Assembly: GCA_904398675.1 (NCBI GenBank)
Contig: CAJFPI010000189.1
Coordinates: 1 to 40,133, forward strand
Direction: 5' to 3'
Source: an uncultured Oscillospiraceae bacterium
Lineage (GTDB): Bacteria > Bacillota > Clostridia > Oscillospirales > Oscillospiraceae
DNA: 40,133 nucleotides
Shown in pieces: positions 1 to 8,038 of this stretch (position 1 is the first letter of the stretch; each line of letters begins with the position of its first letter). The position numbers were made by a program, and so were the translations under genes. Under the pieces are notes generated by a model, which was given only the letters and a program-made list of their open reading frames with translations, did not search any database and was not told the origin of the DNA.

Positions 1-1
1 C

Positions 2-1798
2 ATCCTGCGGGTGGATCACCCGGACATCATGGAGTTCATCACCTGCAAGAACAACACCAAGGAGATCACCAACTTCAACATCTCCGTAGGGATCACGGAG
101 GCGTTTATGCAGGCCGTGGAGCGGGGCGCGGACTACGACCTCGTTGACCCGGCCACCAAGCGCGTCACCGGCCGGCTCAACGCCAAGGAGGTCTTTGACA
201 CCATCGTCACCTCCGCCTGGCAGACCGGGGAGCCGGGCATCATCTTCCTGGACCGGCTCAACCGGGACAATGTGGTGCCCCAGGTGGGGGAGATCGAGTC
301 CACCAACCCCTGCGGCGAGCAGCCGCTGCTGCCCTATGAGGCGTGCAACCTGGGGTCCATCAACCTGGTGCGCCACCTGAAAAAGACAGAGAGCGGCTAC
401 GCCATCGACTGGGAAAAGCTGGACGACACGGTGGACAAGGCGGTCCACTTCCTGGACAATGTCATCGAGGTCAACCAGTACCCCCTGCCGGAGATTGACC
501 GGATGACCCGGGCCACCCGGAAGATCGGCCTGGGCGTCATGGGCTTTGCGGACATGCTGCTCTACCTGGGCGTGCCCTATAACAGCGAAGAGGGCGTGGA
601 GCTGGGCCGCAGCCTGATGGAGCGGATCAATACCCGGGGGCACGAGGCCAGCCGGGCCCTTGCCAAAACCCGGGGAGCCTTCCCGCTCTTTGCTGAGAGC
701 ACTTTGAAGGACGAGGCTCCTCTGCGCAACGCCACAGTGACCACCATCGCCCCCACCGGCACCCTCTCCATCATTGCCGGGGTCTCCAGCGGTGTGGAGC
801 CGGTGTTTGCTTACGCCTATATCCGCAATGTTATGGACAACACCCACCTGGTGGAGACCAACCAGGTTTTGAGGGACAAGCTGGCCAGCTGCGGCCTCTA
901 CTCCGACGAGCTGATGCGCCAGGTAGCGGAGCACGGCACCCTGGCCCACATCGAGGGGATCCCCGAGGAGATCCGAAAAGTCTTTGTCTGCGCCCACGAC
1001 GTCTCGCCCATCTGGCATGTTCGCATGCAGGCCGCCTTCCAGGACTACACGGACAACGCTGTGAGCAAAACGGTGAACTTCCCCAACTGCGCCACGAAGG
1101 AGGATGTAGAGGAAGTCTACCGGTTGGCTTACTCTCTTGGTTGTAAAGGGACTACCATTTACAGAGATGGCAGCCGTGAGGAGCAGGTTCTGAACATCCG
1201 GGCGGTGAACGACGGGAAGGAAAAGACGGCAGAAAAGCCGGAATCCCACCAGACGGGCCACATCGAGGGGGACTATGGCCGACTCCTGCCCCGGCCCCGG
1301 CCGTCGGTAACCAGTGGGTTTACGGAAAAGGTCAAGATCGGCTGCGGCAACCTCTATATCACAGTAAACTCCGACGAGCAGGGGATCTGCGAGGTCTTTA
1401 CCAACACCGGACGGGCCGGCGGGTGCCCCAGCCAGAGCGAGGCTACAGCCCGGCTGGTCTCTGTGGCCATCCGCAGCGGCATGGATCCCAAGGAGATTAT
1501 CCAGCAGCTCAAGGGTATCCGCTGCCCCTCCTGCCTGCGGCAGCCGGGGGTCCCGGTAACCAGCTGCCCCGACGCCATTGCCAAGAGCCTGGAGAAGGTG
1601 ATCCGCGCCCAGAAGGGCGGGGCTGTTACGCCACCCGTCCCCCAGCAGCCCACGCCGATCCCCGGTCCCACCGCTAAGCGGGACTTCAGCCCGGCAGAGG
1701 CAAAGCTGGCCAAGTTCTGCCCGGAGTGCGGCAGCAAGCTGGAGCACGAGGGGGGCTGCGTCACCTGCCGGGACTGCGGCTACTCCAAGTGCGGCTGA
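2..1798 (+). CDS. nrdJ: Vitamin B12-dependent (class II) ribonucleotide reductase, 3' portion
   Basis: Reduces ribonucleotides to deoxyribonucleotides using adenosylcobalamin as radical source. The reading frame is open to the left edge, so the N-terminus lies outside the window and about 598 codons are present. Counting from the GTG at 11, NPCGE is at residues 99-103, giving the active-site Asn99/Cys101/Glu103 triad. Cys112 in the CNLGSIN motif is the likely redox partner. APTGTLS follows near residue 250. After about residue 430 comes the TSCPD-type C-terminal domain, with GRAGGCPSQSEA and VTSCPD, then a Pro-rich linker and a C-terminal zinc ribbon (CPECGSK...CRDCGYSKCG). This layout is typical of long NrdJ proteins. 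A hairpin at 1849-1882 ends the transcript. The family call is secure; only the N-terminal ATP-cone or leader cannot be judged. Confidence 0.97.
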   Translation: MLRVDHPDIMEFITCKNNTKEITNFNISVGITEAFMQAVERGADYDLVDPATKRVTGRLNAKEVFDTIVTSAWQTGEPGIIFLDRLNRDNVVPQVGEIESTNPCGEQPLLPYEACNLGSINLVRHLKKTESGYAIDWEKLDDTVDKAVHFLDNVIEVNQYPLPEIDRMTRATRKIGLGVMGFADMLLYLGVPYNSEEGVELGRSLMERINTRGHEASRALAKTRGAFPLFAESTLKDEAPLRNATVTTIAPTGTLSIIAGVSSGVEPVFAYAYIRNVMDNTHLVETNQVLRDKLASCGLYSDELMRQVAEHGTLAHIEGIPEEIRKVFVCAHDVSPIWHVRMQAAFQDYTDNAVSKTVNFPNCATKEDVEEVYRLAYSLGCKGTTIYRDGSREEQVLNIRAVNDGKEKTAEKPESHQTGHIEGDYGRLLPRPRPSVTSGFTEKVKIGCGNLYITVNSDEQGICEVFTNTGRAGGCPSQSEATARLVSVAIRSGMDPKEIIQQLKGIRCPSCLRQPGVPVTSCPDAIAKSLEKVIRAQKGGAVTPPVPQQPTPIPGPTAKRDFSPAEAKLAKFCPECGSKLEHEGGCVTCRDCGYSKCG

Positions 1799-1848
1799 TG
1801 GAATGGAACAGGATGCTCCGAGACACGGTGCCGCTGCGGCGGAAATTC

Positions 1849-1882
1849 AGAGGACAGGGGAATCGAACCCCTGTCCTCTTTT
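1849..1882 (+). terminator. Rho-independent terminator after nrdJ (looks like a tRNA minihelix on the minus strand)
   Basis: A perfect 12-bp stem (AGAGGACAGGGG at 1849-1860 with its complement at 1868-1879) encloses a 7-nt loop and is followed by TTTT, 50 nt after the nrdJ stop codon. Read on the minus strand the loop is TTCGATT, which fits the tRNA T-loop consensus, on a 5+7 bp stem. No D-arm or anticodon arm accompanies it. A second small hairpin (GCTGCT-TGTA-AGCAGC, 1887-1902) lies just beyond. The rest of the interval to 1956 shows nothing else recognisable. Confidence 0.75.
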
Positions 1883-1956
1883 CGCGGCTGCTTGTAAGCA
1901 GCGTGCAGCGCTTGTTTCCCGCAGGCGCAGGGGCGGGGCAAATCCCGCCATTTCCC

Positions 1957-1985
1957 TTGTAATTTCTGTGGGAGTCTGGTATAGT
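1957..1985 (+). promoter_or_regulatory. Sigma-A-type promoter for the site-2 protease/scpAB operon
   Basis: TTGTAA at 1957-1962 is separated by 17 nt from TATAGT at 1980-1985. The predicted start of transcription is about 25 nt upstream of the site-2 protease ATG, leaving room for the GAGAGGAG ribosome-binding site at 2001-2008. Confidence 0.7.
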
Positions 1986-2015
1986 ATATGGGTATGACTG
2001 GAGAGGAGCACGTAC

Positions 2016-2684
2016 ATGGAAAATTTCCAGGATCTTTGGAACAGCATCCAATGGGACCTGTTATCAGACCTTCTCAAGCGCCTTTTGGCAGTGCTCCTGT
2101 GCCTGAGCGTCCATGAGACCTGTCACGGCCTGGCAGCCTATGCCCTGGGGGATCCCACTGCCAAGCGCATGCACCGGCTGAGCCTCAATCCCCTGCAGCA
2201 TATCGACTGGTTTGGCCTTGCGGCCATGCTGATTGCGGGCTTTGGCTGGGCAAAGCCGGTGCCGGTTGATATGCGGTATTTCAAGAACCCCAAGCGGGGA
2301 ATGGCCCTGTGCGCCCTGGCTGGCCCGGTATCCAATTTCCTGCTGGCGGCTTTGTGCATGCCTTTGGCCTATGGAGCGCTGTATGCCGCTCTGAGTGGAA
2401 CTGCTGTGGGTGTCATGATCTGGCTCTTTGATTTTTTCATCCAGACAGCCCTTCTCAGCATCGGCCTGGGGGTGTTCAACCTGATCCCGATTCCGCCTCT
2501 GGACGGGTCAAAGGTTCTCTTTGCCTTCCTGCCGGACCGGATGTATGGAAGGCTGATGCAGTATGAGCGGTATGGGATGCTGCTGCTTTTTGTGCTGATT
2601 GCCGTCGGCGCCCTCAACGGTGTGGTGAATACCATGTACAACGCGGTGCTGCAGGTGTTTGGCGCGATATTTGGCTTGTGGTGA
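2016..2684 (+). CDS. Site-2 protease family membrane zinc metalloprotease (M50)
   Basis: Integral membrane zinc protease of 222 aa, in the small M50 class without a PDZ domain (YwhC/Rip-like). The zinc motif HETCH is at residues 33-37 (His33, Glu34, His37). The third ligand is expected in the NLIPIPPLDG motif, at Asp163. About five hydrophobic segments are visible (around 20-32, 66-80, 97-118, 130-158 and 186-205). The ATG at 2016 follows GAGAGGAG by 7 nt. The gene sits one base before scpA, an arrangement common in Firmicutes. The substrate cannot be told from sequence; small M50 members of this type are often of unknown target. Confidence 0.92.
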   Translation: MENFQDLWNSIQWDLLSDLLKRLLAVLLCLSVHETCHGLAAYALGDPTAKRMHRLSLNPLQHIDWFGLAAMLIAGFGWAKPVPVDMRYFKNPKRGMALCALAGPVSNFLLAALCMPLAYGALYAALSGTAVGVMIWLFDFFIQTALLSIGLGVFNLIPIPPLDGSKVLFAFLPDRMYGRLMQYERYGMLLLFVLIAVGALNGVVNTMYNAVLQVFGAIFGLW

Positions 2685-2685
2685 G

Positions 2686-3498
2686 GTGAATGATCTGGAC
2701 AGTCCCGTTTTTAAATTGGAGCATGTGGTGCGTCCCCGGCCCAGCACGGAGGAACTGGAGGACTTTGAGGGGCCGCTGGATCTGATTCTCTTCCTGCTGA
2801 GCAAAAATAAGATCGAGATCCAGGACATCCCCATTGCGCTGATCCTGGAGCAGTACCTTGCCTATCTGGAGCAGCGCAAGCAGCTGGACCTGGAGATTGC
2901 CAGCGAATTTATCACCATGGCCGCCCACCTTATGTATCTGAAGACCAGGATGCTTTTGTCCCTTGAGGATGAAGAGACCCAGAGTGAGATGGAGCTATTG
3001 ATCCGCTCCCTGGAGGAGCGGCGCAACGGCGACACCTATCAGCGGGTGCAGGCCGTTTTGGAGAAGATGGCAGCTTTGGGGGAGTTTGGCCGGGACATTC
3101 TGACGAAAAATCCCGAGCCGGTGGAGCGGGGAAGGGTGTATCTCTACCAGCACGAGCCGGAGGACCTGCTCTCTGCCTTCCGTTCTATTGCCGAGCGCAA
3201 TGAGCGCCTGGCGCCTCCGCCGGCCTCCGCCTTTCAGGAAATTGTGCGGAGGGAGCCGTATCCTGTGGCGGATAAGGCCGCGGAGATTCTCCGCCGCCTG
3301 AAGAGCGGCGGCATTACCCGTTTCCTGCTCCTGTTTCGCGGCAGCCGCAGCCGCAGTGAGCTGGTTGCGACGTTTTTGGCGGTACTGGAGATGTGCAAGG
3401 ACCATGTGCTGCGTCTGGCCGGCGGTGAGCGGGATTGCACAGTAGCGGCTGTGGAGCCTGCTGTGGAGGCAGGCTCTCCGGAGGGGACGAGGACATGA
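2686..3498 (+). CDS. scpA: Segregation and condensation protein A (kleisin subunit of SMC complex)
   Basis: ScpA bridges the SMC ATPase heads and binds ScpB during chromosome condensation and segregation. The N-terminal signature FEGPLDLILFLLSKNKIEI is clear at about residues 28-46, followed by an IPIALILEQYLAYL helix, an acidic linker, and a C-terminal winged helix (about 185-245) that would contact the SMC cap. I chose the GTG at 2686, one base after the protease stop, giving 270 aa. Upstream TTG codons at 2659 and 2668 are in frame and would overlap the protease gene. The Shine-Dalgarno site here is weak (TGGTGAG), so translational coupling is likely and the exact start is uncertain. It overlaps scpB by 4 bp (ATGA). 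Confidence 0.93.
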   Translation: MNDLDSPVFKLEHVVRPRPSTEELEDFEGPLDLILFLLSKNKIEIQDIPIALILEQYLAYLEQRKQLDLEIASEFITMAAHLMYLKTRMLLSLEDEETQSEMELLIRSLEERRNGDTYQRVQAVLEKMAALGEFGRDILTKNPEPVERGRVYLYQHEPEDLLSAFRSIAERNERLAPPPASAFQEIVRREPYPVADKAAEILRRLKSGGITRFLLLFRGSRSRSELVATFLAVLEMCKDHVLRLAGGERDCTVAAVEPAVEAGSPEGTRT

Positions 3499-4115
3499 CG
3501 CTGGAAATGAAAGAATTGGAATCGGCTGTAGAGGGTATTCTGTTTGCAGCGGGAGAGCCGGTGGAGATCAAGCGGCTGTGCCAGGCGCTGGAGACGGACC
3601 GGACCACGCTGGAGCAGATCTTGCAGCGCCTTGCCGACGCCTATGCCTTTGACCGGCGGGGCATCCGCCTGGTGCGGATGGAGGACAGCTGGCAGATGTG
3701 CTCGGCGCCGGAATACGGCGAGGTGATCCGCCGGGCCTTTGAGATCCGCCGCCCGGCCAAGCTCTCCCAGCCCGCGCTGGAGGCTCTGACCATCATCGCC
3801 TACTACCAGCCCACCACCAGGGCCTATGTGGAGCAGGTCCGCGGGGTGGACAGCTCCTATACCGTGGGGCTGCTGCTGGAGCGGGGGCTGATCGAGGAAT
3901 GCGGGCGGCTGCAGGTTCCGGGGCGGCCTATTTTGTACCGCACCACCAAAAAATTCCTCCGCTCCTTTCACTTAAGCTCCCTGGAGGAGCTGCCGGAGAT
4001 TCCCGGCCTGGAGGCGGAGGGGCAGCTGCGGCTGGGGGAGGACGGCAGTCTTCCCGGAACGGATGGACCCCAAAACGGGGATTCGGAGGAGCCGGCCGCC
4101 GCTGTGAAACCATAG
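3495..4115 (+). CDS. scpB: Segregation and condensation protein B
   Basis: Dimeric partner of ScpA in the bacterial condensin. It is 206 aa long with two winged-helix domains. The N-terminal part (ELESAVEGILFAAGEPV) and the central LSQPALEALTIIAYYQPTTR signature are both diagnostic. The ATG at 3495 overlaps the scpA stop (ATGA) and is preceded by GAGGGGACGAGG; the longer upstream frame is only scpA read in another frame. The C-terminal 35 residues are Gly/Glu-rich and poorly conserved in kind, as is usual for the family. Confidence 0.95.
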   Translation: MTLEMKELESAVEGILFAAGEPVEIKRLCQALETDRTTLEQILQRLADAYAFDRRGIRLVRMEDSWQMCSAPEYGEVIRRAFEIRRPAKLSQPALEALTIIAYYQPTTRAYVEQVRGVDSSYTVGLLLERGLIEECGRLQVPGRPILYRTTKKFLRSFHLSSLEELPEIPGLEAEGQLRLGEDGSLPGTDGPQNGDSEEPAAAVKP

Positions 4116-4159
4116 CCGCCTGAGGCGGTCCACAGACTAAGGAAGGAGGCTTTCCGGAT

Positions 4160-4855
4160 ATGGCAGGATGGATCATCCTGGCTGTTGTTCTTCTGATCCT
4201 GGCTGCCCTGCTGGCGCTGCCGGTCAGCCTCCACGCCCTTTGGCAGGAAGGGCTGACGCTGCGCCTGGGGATCGGCCCTGTATCTATACCGCTGTATCCG
4301 CCTGAAACCGATGCAGGCGAACAAGCGGAAAACAAGGCGGAACAAAAGAAAGAGACGGACAAAACAGGATCCTCTGCCAAGGAGGAAGGAAAAGCCCAGC
4401 CAAAGGGGCAAAAAAAGGGGCTGGACTGCCGGCTCAGGCAGATCCAATACAGCCTGGAGACCCTGCCGCCGGTGCTGCGAAAGGCATTGAGGCGTGCCAG
4501 AAGAAAATTGGTAGTGGACAATCTCCGCCTGCAGCTCGTTTTCGGCGGGGAGGACCCGGCGGATTCCGCCATGGCCTATGGCCGGGCTCAGGCCGCTGCA
4601 AATGCACTGTTTCCGCTGGTTCAGGAGCTTTTGACCGTTCGAAAATCGGATATCCGCCTGTCTCTTGACTTTCAGCAGGAGCGGACGGTGGGGGAGGGGG
4701 AGCTGCTGCTCCACGCCCGCGTCGGCTCCCTGCTGTGGATCGGCCTTTGCGCCGCAGGCGGCCTTCTCCGCTGGTACACCGGATTTCGGAAGATTGGCGC
4801 GCCGGAGGAGAAGGAAGAACAAGTGAAAAAAACCAAGCAGGCCCATGCGGCCTGA
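4160..4855 (+). CDS. DUF2953 membrane protein (YtfI-like)
   Basis: Protein of 231 aa with an N-terminal membrane anchor (residues 4-24), a Lys/Glu-rich low-complexity linker (about 52-90), and the DUF2953 core. The core includes FGGEDPADSAMAYGRAQAAAN at about 128-148, close to the family pattern G-x-D-P-A-x-T/S-x-x-x-Y-G. A second hydrophobic stretch lies at about 189-204, followed by a charged tail. GGAAGGAGG at 4141-4149 fixes the ATG start. It is immediately upstream of gerW, matching the ytfI-ytfJ pairing in spore-formers. No biochemical function is established for this family; a role linked to GerW at the spore membrane is inference. Confidence 0.82.
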   Translation: MAGWIILAVVLLILAALLALPVSLHALWQEGLTLRLGIGPVSIPLYPPETDAGEQAENKAEQKKETDKTGSSAKEEGKAQPKGQKKGLDCRLRQIQYSLETLPPVLRKALRRARRKLVVDNLRLQLVFGGEDPADSAMAYGRAQAAANALFPLVQELLTVRKSDIRLSLDFQQERTVGEGELLLHARVGSLLWIGLCAAGGLLRWYTGFRKIGAPEEKEEQVKKTKQAHAA

Positions 4856-4870
4856 GAAAGGACGGAGGGC

Positions 4871-5275
4871 ATGGACAATAAAAGCAATCCCCTCAGCGGC
4901 ATGCTGCAGGAGGCAATGGGAAAGGTCCGGGAGATGGTGGACGCCAATACTATTGTAGGCCAGCCCATCCAGGCGGAGGGCATGACCCTGATCCCCATTT
5001 CCAAGGTCTCCTTCGGCTTTGGCGGCGGCGGCGCGGAATACGGCGGCCAATCCAAGCCGGCTGATGCCCGGCAAAACCTCGGCGGCGGCATCGGCAGCGG
5101 CGTAAAGATCACGCCGGTGGCCTTTTTGGTCCTCAAGGAGGGGACAGTGCGGGTGCTGCCGGTGGCGGTCCCGGCGGTTGGCACCATGGACCGCATTGTG
5201 GAGATGGTGCCGGACCTTGTGGACAAGGTTGCCAATATGCTGAAAAAAGAGGAGTCGCCCCAGGAGGAGTTTTAG
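4871..5275 (+). CDS. gerW: Spore protein GerW/YtfJ family
   Basis: Protein of 134 aa matching the GerW (YtfJ) sporulation family, known in Bacillus from spore germination phenotypes. It has an N-terminal amphipathic helix (about 5-25), then TIVGQPIQAEGMTLIPISKV and a Gly-rich FGFGGGGAEYGG loop, then TPVAFLVLKEGTVRVLPV. No signal peptide or membrane segment is seen. ATG 4871 follows GGAGGGC. It is separated by 15 nt from the DUF2953 gene and is probably co-transcribed. Its presence supports a spore-forming ancestry, although its partner genes are not in this window. Confidence 0.9.
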   Translation: MDNKSNPLSGMLQEAMGKVREMVDANTIVGQPIQAEGMTLIPISKVSFGFGGGGAEYGGQSKPADARQNLGGGIGSGVKITPVAFLVLKEGTVRVLPVAVPAVGTMDRIVEMVPDLVDKVANMLKKEESPQEEF

Positions 5276-5321
5276 GGTAAAGGCGCCTGAATGCGTTTCG
5301 TCTGGGAAAAATATTACCAGT

Positions 5322-5351
5322 TTGACTTTTCTCTCCGGCGGGCAGGATAAC
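5322..5351 (+). promoter_or_regulatory. Possible promoter upstream of dacF
   Basis: TTGACT at 5322-5327 and GATAAC at 5346-5351 are 18 nt apart in the 103-nt gap between gerW and dacF. The -10 match is poor. In Bacillus dacF is read by forespore sigma factors, so this may not be the functional element. Confidence 0.3.
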
Positions 5352-5378
5352 CATGATCTTTGAAAACAGGTGATGGTT

Positions 5379-6434
5379 ATGAAACGAATGCTTTCTCTGC
5401 TGTGCGCCGCCGCTCTGGCCCTGGCCTTTTCCCCTGCGGCGGAGGCGGTGGGCACCTCGGCCCGGGCTGCCGTCTTGATGGATGGGGAGAGCGGCCGGAT
5501 CTTATATGCGCAAAATGCGGAGGAACCGATGCTGATTGCCAGCATCACGAAAATTATGACGGCCCTCGTGGCCATCGAGCGCTGCCCGCTTGACCGTGTC
5601 TATACCGTAACAGCGAAGGACATGGCGGAGGGCTCCTCCATGTATCTAGCGGCAGGGGAGCGTATCACGCTGGAGGAACTCCTTTATGGGCTCATGCTGT
5701 CCTCCGGCAACGACGCCGCTTTGGCTGTAGCACACTGCACGGCCGGGTCAGTGGAGACCTTTGTCCGGTGGATGAATGAGAAGGCCGCCGCTCTGGGCAT
5801 GGAGCAGACCTCCTTTGCCAATCCCAACGGCCTGGATCATGAAGAACACTACTCCACCGCCAGGGATATGGCGGTCCTGACCCGGGCGGCGCTCCAGAAC
5901 GAGACCTTTGCCCGGATTGTATCCACCCGCAGCATCACCATGGGTACCAGGACTTTGGTCAACCATAATAAACTTCTGTCAACTTACCCGGATTGTATCG
6001 GCGTCAAGACCGGCTATACCAAGGCGGCGGGTCGCACCCTGGTCTCCGCTGCCCGGCGGGACGGGCAGACATTGATCGCCGTCACTCTGGGGGACGGCAA
6101 TGACTGGGCAGATCATACCGCTCTGCTGGACTACGGTTTTTCCGCCTATCTGCGGACAGCGATGGTTACGGCTGGGGAACAGCTGGGAACCGTCGGCGTG
6201 AAACTGGGTATGCAGGAGGCGGTGCCGCTTTTGGCGGCGGAGACAGTGGCTTACCCCATCGGCGAGGCGGATCAGACTGCGGTCAGCTGGGATGTGCCGG
6301 AGCAGATCGCGGCGCCTGTGGCCGCCGGCGCCATTGTGGGGGAGGCAGTGGTCCTTGTCAACGGGGAGGAGATCGGGCGTACGCCCCTGCTCTGCGGACA
6401 GGGGACGGGGATCCGTATGGACCGGTCTGCATAG
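5379..6434 (+). CDS. dacF: D-alanyl-D-alanine carboxypeptidase (DacF/PBP5-like, S11)
   Basis: Serine carboxypeptidase that trims the terminal D-Ala of peptidoglycan stem peptides outside the membrane. A signal peptide is clear (MKRMLSLLCAAALALAF, cleavage near AEA at 23). Active-site motifs are SITK (Ser55, Lys58), SGN (109-111) and KTG (210-212), followed by a C-terminal beta domain from about residue 250. At 351 aa it is somewhat short, and no C-terminal amphipathic anchor is evident. I chose ATG 5379, preceded by AGGTGA with 5-nt spacing; a GTG nine bases earlier is in frame but lacks its own site. The position after gerW suggests DacF of spore cortex synthesis, but a vegetative PBP5 role is not excluded. 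Confidence 0.9.
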   Translation: MKRMLSLLCAAALALAFSPAAEAVGTSARAAVLMDGESGRILYAQNAEEPMLIASITKIMTALVAIERCPLDRVYTVTAKDMAEGSSMYLAAGERITLEELLYGLMLSSGNDAALAVAHCTAGSVETFVRWMNEKAAALGMEQTSFANPNGLDHEEHYSTARDMAVLTRAALQNETFARIVSTRSITMGTRTLVNHNKLLSTYPDCIGVKTGYTKAAGRTLVSAARRDGQTLIAVTLGDGNDWADHTALLDYGFSAYLRTAMVTAGEQLGTVGVKLGMQEAVPLLAAETVAYPIGEADQTAVSWDVPEQIAAPVAAGAIVGEAVVLVNGEEIGRTPLLCGQGTGIRMDRSA

Positions 6435-6451
6435 CACAAGGAGGGGGTAAC

Positions 6452-7165
6452 GTGGAGGAGCGGCTGCAAAAATTGATTGCGGGAGCGGGCCTCTGCTCCC
6501 GCAGGACCGCGGAGGCATGGATTCAGGAGGGGGCTGTGACCGTCAACGGTGCGACGGCCCGCCTGGGGGACCGGGCTGACCCGGCGCGGGACCGGATCCT
6601 GGTCCGCGGAGAGCCGCTGCCCCTGGAACCGGAGAAGTGCTATCTGATGCTCAACAAGCCCCGGGGCTACACCTGCAGCCTTTCAGACCCCCACGCCGCC
6701 CATCTGGTGACGGAGCTGGTGGCGGATTGTGGCTGCCGTGTCTACCCTGTGGGACGGCTGGATGTGGATTCCCAGGGCCTCCTTTTTCTGACCAACGACG
6801 GGGCCTTTGCCCAGGCCCTTCTGCACCCCAGCCACGGGGCGGAAAAGCTCTACCGCGTCACCGTAACCGGACTGCGGACGGACTCTATCCGGCGGCTGTG
6901 CCGCCTGCGGGAGCTGGACGGTGAGGCCATCCGCCCCGCCCGGGTCAGCCTGATCGGGGAGGACAAGGCGGCTGCCACGCTGCTTTTCGCCATCCATGAG
7001 GGGAAAAAGCGGCAGATCCGCCGCATGTGTGCCAGAGTGGGTCTCTCCGTCCGGCAGCTGTGCCGGGTGTCGGAGGGCGGGATCCAGCTGGGAGACCTCC
7101 CCGAGGGGGCATGGCGCCCTCTCACCGCGGAGGAGATCCGCCCCATTTTAGACCAGCGGAGATAG
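6452..7165 (+). CDS. rluB: 23S/16S rRNA pseudouridine synthase, RluB/RsuA family
   Basis: Isomerises a specific uridine in rRNA. The S4 RNA-binding domain is at residues 4-50 (RLQKLIAGAGLCSRRTAEAW...VTVNG). The catalytic domain carries VGRLDVDSQGLLFLTNDG with nucleophile Asp104, then HEGKKRQIRRM near 190. The length of 237 aa is normal. The GTG start at 6452 follows AAGGAGGGGG at 6438-6447. It lies 17 nt after dacF and 6 nt before the RpiR regulator. B. subtilis RluB acts on 23S rRNA; choice between RluB and RsuA-type targets is by similarity to the Firmicutes branch only. Confidence 0.92.
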   Translation: MEERLQKLIAGAGLCSRRTAEAWIQEGAVTVNGATARLGDRADPARDRILVRGEPLPLEPEKCYLMLNKPRGYTCSLSDPHAAHLVTELVADCGCRVYPVGRLDVDSQGLLFLTNDGAFAQALLHPSHGAEKLYRVTVTGLRTDSIRRLCRLRELDGEAIRPARVSLIGEDKAAATLLFAIHEGKKRQIRRMCARVGLSVRQLCRVSEGGIQLGDLPEGAWRPLTAEEIRPILDQRR

Positions 7166-7171
7166 ACGGTT

Positions 7172-8038
7172 ATGCAGAAAAATGTACTGCACCTGATGAA
7201 AAGCCATCTGCCCCAGGCATCCAAGGGGCAGCGGCGGATCACGGCCTACATACTGGAAAACTATGACAAGGCGGCCTTTATGACTGCCAAAAAGCTGGGC
7301 GGCATCACAGGCGTCAGCGAGTCGACGGTGGTGCGCTTTGCCCTGCAGCTGGGATTTGAAGGCTATCCCGCCATGCAGAAGGCGCTGCAGGAGATGATCC
7401 ACAGCCGCCTGACCTCTCTGCAGCGGATCGAGGTGTCCAACGACCGTTTTTTCGGCTCTGACGTGGTCTCCTCGGTGCTGCAGGCGGATATGGAGAAAAT
7501 CCGCATGGCCATCGACGAGGTGGACCGGGGCGAATTTGAGGCGGCGGTGAACACGCTGATGGAAGCCCGGCATATCTACATTCTGGGCGTCCGTTCCAGT
7601 TCTTTCCTGGCGGGCTATCTGCACTTTTATTTCCATCTGATTTTTGAAAACGTAACGCTGGTGACGGAAAACAGCACCGGCGATATTCTGGAGAAGATTC
7701 TCAGGATCGGCCCGGAGGATGTGCTGGTGGGCATCACTTTTCCCCGATACTCCTCCGCCACCTCCATGGGGGTCCGCTTTGCCCATGACCGGGGGGCGCG
7801 GATCATTGCCGTCACTGACGGCCCGGCCTCCCCGCTCTACGATATGGCCATTGCCAACCTGACGGCCCGCAGCGAGATGATCTCCTTTGTGGATTCCCTC
7901 GTAGCGCCCTTCAGCCTGCTCAATGCGCTGATTGTTGCGGCGGGACACAGGAAAAACAGCGACATTTCCCAGATCTTCGGCAGCCTGGAGGGAATCTGGA
8001 AGGAATACGGGGTGTTTGGTAATTCCAATGAGGACTGA
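7172..8038 (+). CDS. MurR/RpiR-family transcriptional regulator with SIS domain
   Basis: Regulator of 288 aa. An N-terminal HTH_6 domain covers about residues 1-77, with GITGVSESTVVRFALQLGF as the recognition helix. A C-terminal SIS phosphosugar-binding domain covers about 120-260, with YILGVRSSSFLAGYL and VGITFPRYSSATSMGVRFA, the latter forming the usual Ser-rich phosphate loop. Such proteins sense phosphosugars and control sugar or cell-wall recycling genes. Here, however, no sugar operon is adjacent: the gene is embedded between rluB and a flavoprotein, and overlaps the latter by 11 bp. The effector is unknown. Confidence 0.88.
   Translation: MQKNVLHLMKSHLPQASKGQRRITAYILENYDKAAFMTAKKLGGITGVSESTVVRFALQLGFEGYPAMQKALQEMIHSRLTSLQRIEVSNDRFFGSDVVSSVLQADMEKIRMAIDEVDRGEFEAAVNTLMEARHIYILGVRSSSFLAGYLHFYFHLIFENVTLVTENSTGDILEKILRIGPEDVLVGITFPRYSSATSMGVRFAHDRGARIIAVTDGPASPLYDMAIANLTARSEMISFVDSLVAPFSLLNALIVAAGHRKNSDISQIFGSLEGIWKEYGVFGNSNED

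Noticed and set aside
1849-1930. Possible tRNA gene on the minus strand, from the TTCGATT loop
   Set aside because: Only an acceptor/T-arm-like hairpin is present; no D-arm, no anticodon arm in place, and the stem is self-complementary as in a terminator.
3968-5575. Long minus-strand open frame of 535 codons
   Set aside because: It lies antisense to scpB, DUF2953, gerW and dacF, which have clear family motifs and ribosome-binding sites; long antisense frames are expected in GC-rich DNA.
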